Source of the DNA: Sipunculus nudus | Taxonomy: Eukaryota > Annelida > Sipuncula > Golfingiida > Sipunculidae | Direction of reading: 5' to 3' | Length of the DNA: 64,000 nt | Assembly: GCA_026874595.1 (NCBI GenBank) | Contig: CM049313.1 | Location: 45,040,659 to 45,104,658 of the forward strand | Part shown: piece after piece, positions 1 to 10,220 of the stretch | Numbering within the stretch: the stretch's first letter is position 1 | Layout: every line of letters begins with the position of its first letter | Position numbers and translations under genes: made by a program | Notes under the pieces: generated by a model | Database searches by the model: none | Told to the model about the DNA's origin: nothing | The model's input: the letters and a program-made list of their open reading frames with translations, nothing else

Positions 1-423
1 CATTTCAAATTCTGAATAGAAATTAAACTTTTTATATTGATGCACACTTAATTCAACTCAAATTATAATAAGTGTTAAATGAAGTTCGTTAAAAAATTAC
101 AACTACCCAATGTTTGGAATTCCAATCAAAGTTGATTGGAAACATTTTTAAGTAAAATATTATCACATTTTGCATGTTTTGGACCAGAGCTGTGTTGGTG
201 TTAGGTCTCAGTGTCGCATTGCTTGCCAGCTGAGCATTATGACCTGTGGGTCATTTGTTTAGGTGTGAAGTACTCCACCAAGAAAATAGTAGACACAGAT
301 TAAAACGTAACTTCTTCAGAGGCAGAGGTAACAAAATTGTATTGTCTCTTAAGTGCACATCAAACAAAATAAAATACTGTGTAAGTGTCAATTCTTTCAC
401 CAGTGTATTCTTTATATCTGCAG
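1..423 (+). other. Intron of the insulin-receptor gene (3' part)
   Basis: AT-rich intron that ends in a pyrimidine-rich stretch and CAG at 421-423. At about 229-262 it carries a fragment of a dispersed-repeat end (CAGCTGAGC, then a GACC..GGGTC hairpin, then a T-rich stretch). This is the same signature as the CTTG end of family A further along the window. I see no other coding sequence here. Confidence 0.7.
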
Positions 424-558
424 GTCGTATGGGGTAGTTTTGTGGGAGATGGCCACCCTTGCTGCCCAGCCGTACCAGGGCCTGTCAAATGAACAAGTCC
501 TCAAGTTTGTTATTGATGGTGGCCTGATGGAGAAGCCAGAGGGTTGTCCTGATAAACT
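424..558 (+). CDS. Insulin/IGF-type receptor tyrosine kinase, penultimate coding exon (kinase C-lobe)
   Basis: This exon encodes kinase C-lobe residues of an insulin-like receptor tyrosine kinase, a plasma-membrane receptor that signals through IRS/PI3K. The translation starts SYGVVLWEM, then [14 protein letters not shown], then a GCPDKL ending. It follows the vertebrate INSR/IGF1R segment ([21 protein letters not shown]) almost residue for residue. The acceptor is CAG at 421-423; base 424 completes a split codon, expected to be the conserved Trp before Ser. The donor GTAAGT begins at 559, leaving two bases (CT) that join the A at 2194 to give Leu. Upstream exons (ectodomain, transmembrane segment, kinase N-lobe) lie left of the window, so the gene is partial. 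The family call is firm; insulin versus IGF orthology cannot be decided from this part. Confidence 0.95.
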
Positions 559-1098
559 GTAAGTTTGTCTTTCTCTCATGTTTTCTCATCGTGTTCCCTG
601 TTGCAACACCCCTGTCATGTAGGTGGATTTCATTCAGATCTAACTCCTTTACATCCCCCCTCTGCATGAGGTTGTTACTACTCAAACCTCTGCCAGTTTG
701 GCATTGTGGGATGGCTTGGACCACTTGTCTGTACTGTCAAATTTTAAAATCAAAATTTGATTGTACTAATTAAGTGAAGTCCTCACCACAAAACTCACCA
801 ATGTTTATGTTGTTTGTCTTTAAACAATCTTATCCAACATATTAGGGCGGACTACATTACCCTCTTCACTATATTTATTCCTACCCCATCTGTGTATGTA
901 TTATAGCTCTGGTGCATTGTGGGTCCATAAACCCTAACCAGCAGTCATACTCCTTGTGAGTCCTATTCTGTGCAGAGTGCCATGTAACATATAAAGTCAT
1001 CAAGTATTGTTAGAGATATAGTGTGGTGATTTCTGATAACATAATTGTAATATATTAAATTTGAAAACATCAGCTGGATTTCATGGCACTGAAAGTGA

Positions 1099-1162
<64 letters not shown>

Positions 1163-2193
1163 CTTTGACATAGGAGTGATGCATGTGTGACTTCACAGAA
1201 GCAGTGTGAAGGCAGATCCACATGTAAAAATAGTTCAACAGTTCAAAGAAATGGAAGAGAGAATGAATTTTCATCTTTGGAAATCTTTACAGAATAATTA
1301 GCTTAGATACCGTGGTTATTATGGCTTTATTGATGCATTGTTTATGATGAGATATGTTAATCAGCACTGTGCTCAAGATATGATACACAGTACAGTACAT
1401 TTAGGTACATTATAGTTTAGGTTCCAAGTTGATGTCCAGCCATTTTGATTGCCTGATATACAAACTTCCACACATACAATGTATTTCTGAATTTTAATTA
1501 ACATTTATTTAAACATTTACAAACAGGCAATCAAAAGATGATTTGACACCTTATCTACCATATTTTGCGTTTTGAAACTAATTTAAATGTGGGAACTCAC
1601 TTTTCCACACATGACAAAATATTGTCAGCATAATGATACTATATAGCTGACATTGTGTCAAGATGTATCAATGAACTGGTTAATCTTCACAGCCCAGTTG
1701 ATTATTAAATATTTACACACTTACTAAAATTTTCCAAGTTTTACTAGAACTGTTGTTAAATGTATACCTTATGCACTTATCATCAACAGTAGCTGGTGTA
1801 GCATAAATTATTGAATACAAGTAATTCAGCCTCTGCCTGATGGTGAAATGTATCATGTTTTACCCTTGTTTATTTGGTTTATCTGTCAGCAAATTTAAGC
1901 AAAAATTTTTGAGATTTTGTTGAAATTTGGGAGATAATCTGGATCACTGTCATGTTTTTTTATTCAAAGACTTTTCTTTCCATCTTGACAAGACTTTTTC
2001 TTTTGTCCCTGTCAGGCCTGGAGCCATTGTTATTGAACCAACCTGTGAAAAAAGTTGTTGAACCATGACAAACAGTTTGTGTGCTGCTATGCAGTTAGAT
2101 TCTTAAGTGTCATGGTTGTGGCTTCTGACCTCTTTCTTGTTATGTATCAGCCATCTTGATACAGTATAATATATCAATCATTGATCATTTCAG
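559..2193 (+). other. Phase-2 intron of the insulin-receptor gene
   Basis: The donor is GTAAGT at 559 and the acceptor TTTCAG ends at 2193; the reading phase is 2 on both sides. The intron is AT-rich and holds a GT/TA microsatellite at 1101-1162. I see no further coding exon inside it. Confidence 0.85.
1101..1162. repeat. (GT)n-(TA)n microsatellite
   Basis: About 26 uninterrupted GT dinucleotides run straight into a short TA tract, inside the insulin-receptor intron. Confidence 0.97.
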
Positions 2194-2755
2194 ATTTATG
2201 CTGATGCAGAAGTGTTGGCAGTATACTGCGAAGCGCCGCCCAACATTCCATGAAATAATTGAAATATTGGTGCCAGATTTAGAAGAAGATTTCAAGGAAA
2301 AGTCCTATTTCTTTAGCCCTGAAAATCAGTCCGAGATGAGCTCGGAGAAGCAAGCAGCTGCTGCGGCAGTAGACACCAACCAGGAGGGGACCATAGACCT
2401 TGATGATGAGGAGGATTATATAGAAAAACCTGATGTACATACACCTCTGACTGGCTCGCCGAAAAATGGTGTCTATGTTCGTAATGCAGACGCTGCTTTG
2501 TTATCTGAGGCGGCTTCCTCCAGTCGTCATAACACCCAGCCAGGGGCATCACCTGACGCAGTCACAGTCGAAATCATGCCAGAGCATGAAAAACTCTATC
2601 GTCAGGTCAGCTCAGACTCTAACGCTACACCCACAGCGCCCCCTAGTGAGGGGAGTAAAGGCAGTAGTAAAAGTAGCAGCAGTGGGTACAGTCACATGAA
2701 TGGACTAGCAAATGGACACCTTCCTATACATGTGCCAAACTCTATGCAGTGCTGA
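2194..2755 (+). CDS. Insulin/IGF-type receptor tyrosine kinase, last coding exon (kinase end and C-terminal tail)
   Basis: The acceptor CAG is at 2191-2193, and the first base completes Leu with the CT of the previous exon. The first ~30 residues finish the kinase domain: FMLMQKCWQY, then RRPTFHEIIEIL, the conserved CWxxxPxxRP-type end (here AKRRP), followed by FKEKSYFFSPEN as in vertebrate receptors. The remaining ~140 residues are an acidic, Ser-rich, low-complexity tail. It contains DEEDYIEKP and, near the end, GYSHMNGLANGH. YSHM (2687-2698) is a YxxM PI3K-p85 SH2 docking motif and lies where vertebrate receptors have YTHMNG. The stop is TGA at 2753-2755. The exon gives 186 complete codons before the stop, plus the split Leu. 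The long tail is typical of invertebrate receptors. Confidence 0.95.
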
Positions 2756-4095
2756 TCCAGGGTGAAGTCATTACTTAGTGCAATTCTTTCTTTTTATTGT
2801 TAAGTGTGGTGAAAAGTCCCTAGGGCATAAGTGTATCATCTTCGTGACACCAAGGCTTGTGGCTTTTCTTCAAGGGCAGCATATCTTGGTTATGAGAGTG
2901 TTGAAATATCTTCATGAATTTATGTATCAACTTTGATTACATACTGAACCAAAAAAGTGGATGCTGAGATGAGGTAAACTGACATAGATATCAGTGAAAG
3001 CCTTTGGTAGGTTATCGTTCAACAACAGATAAAGTGTATGTGCATTCTATGCTGAATGGGTTTACCTGCTTGATTATCTGATTGATCAGACTGAATAGCA
3101 TACTGTGCATGATAATTTATATATTATTCTTAAGGTGATGTTAGGTACTGTAATAACAGGTGTGCAGTCTCATTGGTACATAATTCATGAAATTGTTTGT
3201 TTGGCCGCTCTCTGTACCAATGGTGTTGCTGCAGAAGTAAAAGATCTCCTTAAATGTTACAGAGGTGAAGTATATAGGTAACCTGGATAAAAGTACCAGG
3301 AAAAAATGTGTGCAACCATTGTTGCCATAAAAACCCCATCAGAATGATGAAAATGGGAACAAGATGGCTGCCTTCCATACAACATTGAGTCCTTGTATCT
3401 GTGTTACAAAGGCTTATACCTTAAAAGAAGGGAAGAAGTCCCTTGTGTTTGTTCAGTTTGGTGTGTAAGGAATGGCTTTCAGTTTCACTGAACACAAAAC
3501 TGGCACCACCTTGAAGCGTATGGCTAAAATGCACAAGTAGTCAGTAGTCAACAAGGCGCCGGTGTTTAAGACTTGTGATAAATGTTATTGTATTATATGA
3601 TGTGTTTTGATTGCTGAACAGACTGCTGCGGGGCCAGACAACAGAGCTGGCTGGTGGCTGTGTGCTGTGACTGGTGTTCCAAGCTGCACAAAAATGGCTG
3701 CTGCGTTATTCTAGTCAATGCGTCTGTACTTCAGCCCTTATCAATGGGTGTACCAAGAATTAACCAGGGACTAAAAATAAACTGGTGGGCCAAGACTAGA
3801 TTGTAGATGACATTATGTAAATACGACCATGATTTAGTATATACTTGCGGATCTTTTGACTGTACAGGCAGCGCATTAAGATATTGTACAGTTGAAATCT
3901 TGTAATGACATGACTTTGCATGTTCATGAGTATTCATGAAATGACTGAACTGAGTATATTCATGAGTCGTTATATCACACAGCATTGTAAATATCTCTGT
4001 ATCTCATATATATATATATAACCATGAAGCTTTCCATCCATGGATCAACTTATAGTATTAATTGTACAGCTGAATAAATGCTTCATTAATATATC
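2756..4095 (+). other. Probable 3' UTR of the insulin-receptor gene
   Basis: This stretch runs from the stop codon to just past a canonical AATAAA. It is AT-rich, has no repeat-family signature, and no ORF in it resembles a known protein. The exact cleavage site is inferred. Confidence 0.6.
4073..4078 (+). promoter_or_regulatory. AATAAA polyadenylation signal (insulin receptor)
   Basis: The hexamer AATAAA lies about 1.3 kb after the stop codon, and dispersed repeats begin soon after. I take it as the likely 3' end signal. Confidence 0.55.
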
Positions 4096-4223
4096 AGACA
4101 CCTCGTTTATTTTTACCATTCATTTTGGTTTACCAAGCCGTTATAATCCCTCAGGCAACACCAAATATGAAAATTGTTCTTCAGACTCTAGGTTGAAGAA
4201 ATCTGGTGCTGGCATCTGAATTT

Positions 4224-5006
4224 TATTGTTTCCCCAGACAAAGTTGTGATACTATGGTTTAAGCATGGTCGCACCACGCTGATTTCGTTTGGATGCAATA
4301 ATTTTTTGCGAAATTTTGCATGTCCATTCATCTTCGATACCTCCATATTGTATTCAAGACTGGTGGTGCTATCTGAAATTGTAATTGTATGGTGTCCATC
4401 CGTACGTTTGCTTTTGGTGAAAATTGCTCATATCTCCAAAATGGTTCAAGGTATTTGCCTGAAATTTGGCAGTTTTCTCGTAAACCAGACAGGTGGCGCC
4501 ACCTTTCCCGTTTTTGTAGAATAAATTAATGCCCTTTTCTGAGGAGTGATTGGCCAAAACTGTGCATATCCACAGATCTTGGACTCCTCCATCTTGTTCT
4601 CAAGCTTGGTGGCGCCATCTGCAATTGTTTTGTTCTGGCATCCATCTGTACATGTGCATTTGGATGAAAAATGCTCATATCACCGGAGTGGTTCAAGGTA
4701 TTGGTCTTAAATTGGGCATGTCTATCCATCTTGGAAAATGTTCTTGTATACTAGACAGGTGGCGCCACCTACCTTCCTGTTTCTGTGAAACAAATTAACG
4801 CTCTTTTCTCAAGCGAGATTCAACAACAAATTGGCCGCGATATTTGGTGAAAAATATTGTTCCCTAAGGTGATAGATGGAAGAAACCAAAGTTGCTTGCC
4901 AAGTGTCAGTATATGCTGCTGAAGATGGGGGCTTATTCTAAAAGGGGTGGGGGGGGGGGGGGGGTCAATTGTCTGGGGATACTATCAGGTGCCAAGAAAT
5001 ATCTAG
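4224..5006 (+). mobile_element. Helitron-like family B, short copy
   Basis: The left end (TATTGTTTCCCCAGAC, then GATACTATGGTTTA and GGTCGCACC) matches the reverse complement of the right end of the copy at 49974-51927. The right end, GGTGCCAAGAAATATCTAG, is the family's CTAG terminus; half of its hairpin has been lost here. Between the ends are about three diverged monomers, two with the GGTGGCGCCACC palindrome, and a long G tract near 4950-4965. It is non-autonomous; no protein is encoded. The ends are clear only by comparison with other copies in the window. Confidence 0.6.
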
Positions 5007-5990
5007 TGATTATTATCCAGAATTGGAGATCAGGCTTTGTTTGCCCTGTATATATATGCTTAAGTAAATCCCACAATTGAACTGACATATATCAAACTTG
5101 ACTTGTATATGAACCACCAATAAAGTAAGAACCCTTTTGATTCAGGATCATGAGGTCAAGGTCAAAGGGCCCACTTCTTTAAAAAGATTTTGGATTCATT
5201 TTAAGCCAAACATTTCATCTCAGAACCTCCATCTTCCACATATGGCTCACCTGCCTATAGGGGAATATTCTATTTGATTTTGGGGTGTCAAGGTCACTGG
5301 GACTATCCATTCACAAATTAGTTTAAGGAGGATATCTTCCGTTTGTGTAGACAAATGGGCTTCAAACTTGATCAGAGGTCCCACAGTTTGAAAAAGCTCA
5401 TAAACTTATCCTTCTAGACCAGACTGGTCCCTAGGGACATCAAGGTCTCCGGACACAATGTCCTGCTGTAAAACCAAGAAACAAACTTCCCAGGGGCTGT
5501 ATTTAAATTCTGCCTTTTTATATAATTAAGTTAAACTGAGATAATAAAAAATCTCTCCAAATCTTGTCCAGCACAAATTTGTTTGATTAGGGGTAAACTT
5601 ATAGTTGTAATAGACTAGTAATATTATTAGTGGTACAGTGGCATCACTGTTCTGCTTGTATGAAATTATTGAAAAATGTCTTTGCAGCACAGTTTATTTG
5701 AAATACATTATAGTTCTTCTGACTTCTAGTTGGTGCTAGCTTTGAAAAACAAGTAGTCCACGATGCTAAGCTGAATTATGCATGCATTAATCATTGTTGT
5801 TATGATCTGGTGAAAAAATATTTGATAAGGAACCTTGAACAATGGGTAGAATTGCTTCCAGAGTGCTCAAAATCATACTTTTTTCCCATAGTTATTAGAA
5901 AATATGTTAGTGATATTATTTCAGGTTTCCAAGGAATTTTTACTGAAACCTCCCTTGATCTTATAGGGTGCTCAATTCATGTTTCTTCAT
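5007..5990. other. Intergenic, diverged repeat remnants
   Basis: No gene is seen. At 5145-5170 and 5280-5300 there are fragments of the AGGTCA-rich monomers that are better preserved at 30.6-31.3 kb. The rest is AT-rich with no recognisable structure. Confidence 0.5.
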
Positions 5991-7235
5991 GTGACTATAA
6001 GTCATCTGAGCTATAGTCGTAGTCCATTGTCCGTCGTCTGTCCGTCCGTCCGTCCATCCGTAGATGTGGCACGTTTTGAAACCGTAAGACCTAGGAATCC
6101 AAAATTGAGCATAATGTTAGATGTCCCCAGGATCTCCTACCAAGCCGAAAACTGGGTCTTTGCGACTTTGTTCCTTTGAGAAATTAAAGAAAAACCTCAA
6201 TTTTTATTAAAAATCTACTTTCACACATCAGGACTGCCTAATATCAAAACCACTCATCTGTTTTTCCTCATATTTAGGGTAGTCCTCTATATAGTTCCTA
6301 TGTACATGCCAGAAATTAGGTCTGTATTATATAATTTTAAAAAGTTATGGGCCCAAACATATTGCACTTTGTAAAAAAACAGGAAAAATATTTGGTCACT
6401 TGACACAAAAAAATGTTAAAACTAGGGACTTTTTCAGTAATATAACTTAAAATAATCATAATTTAATTGTATACCCAAAATTAGATCAAAATCTTTTTAA
6501 ATTTTTAAAATATCAGCAAAAATATAAAATTGGTACCTTAAATTTTACCCAAATTTGACCATGGCACGTTTTTTTTTTCTCATAGGTATATTTAATTTAT
6601 TTTTCACAGCTTGGATACATGTGGATTTCATTTGTTGAATTCTGAAATTAGAAAGTAAAAGCTTAAAATTTATTCTAATTATTGATTTTTTCAGAAGCTC
6701 TTTTTGCAATTCGCATTTTGTACATCCAAGACCCCACTCTTGCTCACTACAGCATTGCCTGGGTAACCTTTAATATTAGTGATGCAGCACTGGCAGAACG
6801 GCCCTGCTGTAATAAACATACACTTATTCTCATGGGCCCTACCCTAACAACCCCCCCCCCCCCCAGTTGTCCCCCCCCCCCCCCTCCACACACGCACACA
6901 CACACCACCACCATCACCAATTATATTGCAATACATGGTTTGTTATTGTCAACTGTATTTCTTTAAATGTAAAGCTGTTTTTGATCCAATGTGCACAACT
7001 TTTCCTGAAATATTAATTCAAGAAGTAATCCAAGAGATGCCACGTTGTTCTAATGTAGCATTTTAAGAAAATTATTTCCTTTTAAATAATTAAACAAAAT
7101 ATAATTTAACCCATCAGTAGGCATAATTTGATAAAATATGTAGCAAATCATGGATAAATAAAGGTGCAATTTAAAATTGTGAATTCTGGAGTGTTATTTT
7201 CATATATATTATTGCTTTGCAAAATTAAAAAATAT

Positions 7236-8689
7236 ATTTGTATCCGCCAAAACGAAGTTTTGCGGATACTGTGTTTTTGACCGGGTTCCGCCGCCGCGTT
7301 CGTTTCCGGAGAACTCGTCTGAGACTACCAGACGGATTTTTCCGAAACTTTCACAAATTATCGGGTCACATGTGAACTGGTGCCTAACCAAGTGACCTTG
7401 ACCTCTAACCTTTCCTCTCTGCCAAGCGTCCGATTGTGCGTCTGTTTCCACACATAAAGCCACATATCTCGGGAACCGTTTGACCGATCAGGAAAAAAAA
7501 TTTACACAAATGTAGCCCTGAGATAGCTTTATAACACACAAAAAAAGGTGGCGCCACCTGCAACCATGTTTGCATAGTGTCCATCTGTTCATCTGTCTTG
7601 GGTTTAAATCACTCATATCTCTGCAGTGGTTTGACAAATTCACCTAAAATTCGGCATACGTATACATCCTAGATAGCTTTCTGGATTTTATGACAGGTGG
7701 CGCCACCTACATTCACGTTAACGCTGCAGACATCCAAGCTCATATCTCGGGAACCGTTTGGCCGATCAGGAAAAACATTTTACACAAATGCAGCCCTTGG
7801 ATAGCTTTTTAACATACACATAAATGGTGGCGCCACCTGCAGGTATTTTTGCACAGTGTCCATCTGTTTGTCTGCCTTAGGTTAAAATCACTCATATCTC
7901 TGCAGTGGTTTTACTAATTCACCTGAAATTCGGCATGCGTATACATCCTAGATAGCTTTCTTGATTTTATGACAGGTGGCGCCACCTACCTTCACGTTCA
8001 CGCTGCAGACATCCAAGCTCATATCTCAGGAACCGTTCGACCAATCAGGGGAAAAAAAATACACAAATGTAGCCCTTGGATAGCTTTGTAACATTCACAA
8101 AAATGGTGGCGCCACCTGCAGCCATTTTCGCACTGCGTCCATCCGTTTGTCTGCCTTGGGTTAAAATTACTCATATCTCTGCAGTGGTTTGACCAAATTA
8201 CCTGAAATTTGGCAAGCGTATACATCCCGCAAAGCTTCTTGATTTTATGACAGGTGGCGCCACCTTCATTCACGTTCACGCTGCAGACATTAATGCTTAT
8301 ATCTCCGGACTCGTTTGACCAATCAGGAAAAAAAATTACACAAATGTAGCCCTTGATTATCTTTATAACATATACAAAAATGGTGGCGCCACCTGCAGCC
8401 ATTTTTGCACAGCGTCCATCTGTTTGTCTGCTGTTGGATAAAAGCACTCATCTCTGCAGTGGTTTGACTTTTCCACATGAAATTTTGCATGTGTATACAT
8501 CTTGGATAGTTTCTCGTTCAAATAACAGGTGGCGCCACCTACAATCATGTTTATGTGGCAGAGATCCATTCTAATATGTAACACATGTAACTCCATTTCC
8601 CCTTGCCACTCAATCCATGCCTCACTTCACCCGTCCTACTCTGATTTTGGCGGATACACGTAGTAACTTGTCGACTACCCATATTTTAG
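7236..8689 (+). mobile_element. Helitron-like family F element with central tandem repeats
   Basis: The left end carries a hairpin at 7240-7269 (GTATCCGC..AAAAC / GTTTT..GCGGATAC). The motif recurs inverted near the right end as GGCGGATAC (8649-8656), followed by a GTAGT/ACTAC hairpin and CCATATTTTAG. The middle is four copies of a ~278-bp dimer. This is the layout of Helentron-type non-autonomous elements: 5' hairpin, subterminal inverted motif, central tandem repeats, 3' hairpin just before a CTAG-like end. The class is an inference; the structure is directly visible. No protein is encoded, and the reading frames across it are repeat artefacts. Confidence 0.65.
7400..8580. repeat. Tandem array, ~278-bp dimer, GGTGGCGCCACC in each half
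   Basis: The 12-base palindrome occurs at 7547, 7696, 7826, 7975, 8105, 8253, 8382 and 8528. The spacing alternates at about 149 and 130, so the unit is a dimer of two related ~140-bp halves. Each half has CTCATATCTC, a TTTGACC-like block, a 'TACATCC..GATAGCTTT' block and then the palindrome. The same array recurs at 62840-64000. Confidence 0.9.
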
Positions 8690-10220
8690 TTTATAAAAAG
8701 ATATATATATATCTGTGTGCATAATTTTATGTTACCTGACTAAATTTAGTATAAATGTTGATGCAATTTAGATTTGTGAATCAGTTCAAATATTGAGATA
8801 TATATGATATACTGCAAATATATAGTAAAATTTATAAATAAAAAAAATGACTTAACAAAAGAAAAAATAGGATTATATGCAAATATTTGTTCATTATTTT
8901 CCTGTCTCAGTAGAATGGAAATTAAAGTTTTATGCTTTGTTTTCCATCTCTCTGCCTGTTTTTAAATATTGAAAAATAATTTCTTTTAAATTAAAATTTA
9001 TCCTATATGTATATGCAGAGGTGCTGTAACTCACACCAGTCCCTGTAAGCACCATTGACCCCCGCCCCCCCCCCCCCCCCAATTATTTTTAACCCTAGTT
9101 TTAAGATATTAGCATAAATATAAAATCAGTACCTTAAATTTTGCCCAACTTTGGCCACGGCACATTTTTTTTTTCCTGTAAGTATTCTGGATTTTATTTT
9201 CACAACATGTACACATAAGGATTAAATCTGATAAAATCTGAAATTTGAAAATAAAAGCTGCAAAATTAGGCTAATTATTGAATTTTCTTTTAGGCTCTTG
9301 TTGTATTCCCTCACATTGTCAAGCAGTCCACTTCGGTCACTGTAGGTCATTCAGTGCATCGCTATGCTCCCCTGATGTTATGTTATCCCATCACTGGGGC
9401 AAGCCCTCACTCTTGTTGAGCTTGATCAGGCTGTCCTGCAGTTAATACTACAGGGAGCCTTTCTCTCTCAACCCCCCCCCCCCCCCCCCCCCATTCTGTT
9501 GACAGACCTGTACTATAAACAAGATTAATCTTATTATTTCACATTTTTTTCAGCAACCAGCAACTACAATAGAGACCCCTCCACCCACCCACCCCTTCAA
9601 TACACAGGACTAATAAACAAGACAAATCTTATAATTTTAATGTTAAATAAATTCTTTTTGATGAGACTTGGACATTTTGATTTTTTTTAAAGAAAAAAAT
9701 GTTTAGGAATTTAATCCTTATATATTCAAATGAGATAGATTTAAGATAGATTTTAACAAGATTTAATAAGATATAAATACTTTGTAGCATTTCATTCATA
9801 TCTCTTAAAGTTGGCCGAGCCTAGGTGTGAATAACACTGTTAAACTTAGTTTTAAAATCAGGAATATTGGTCAAACTTTGTGGGATTAATTTTTAACTAT
9901 TGTGGCCATATATTTAACTTTTGATAACTTAATTACCATCACACATTATTTGTTTATGAAATGTAACTTTTAAATAACACTTACCGTAGGCCAATTGTTT
10001 TCCCTAGGTGCACCACTAAATGGTTTCAGGCCAAAAATTTCATTTATTACACAGTGCATATGCTTTAGCTCATGTCCATTATTCTATGATTTACAGAGGT
10101 CCATTTTCTCTTAGCTTTTCAAATGGTAAGATACATGAAAAACAAAAAGAAATAAAAATATTTTGCAGTTACTAATATTTTACAAAATTCAGCTGAGCGA
10201 CGTGACCCATGGGTCCCTTG

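Larger units (their letters stand above)
5991..10220 (+). mobile_element. Helitron-like family A copy, interrupted by family F
   Basis: The left end at about 5991-6060 has GACTATAAGTCATCTGAGC followed by GTCC/GTCCGT repeats, the reverse complement of the hairpin-plus-GGAC end of the A copies at 26.5, 44.5 and 47.8 kb. The right end (GCTGAGC, hairpin GACCCATGGGTC at 10204-10215, CTTG at 10217-10220) is the other A terminus. Internal text such as GGCACGTTTT and TTTTGCCCAACTTTGGCC recurs in the A copies at 43.9, 47.2 and 49.7 kb. Poly-C tracts lie near 6850, 9065 and 9475. No protein is encoded. The family F element at 7236-8689 sits inside. Confidence 0.6.

Noticed and set aside
2313-2552. 79-codon antisense frame
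   Set aside because: It is the complement of the insulin-receptor tail exon.
8019-8596. Overlapping frames with GGATC..APPF-like peptides
   Set aside because: They are translations of the 278-bp tandem array, including its GGTGGCGCCACC palindrome.
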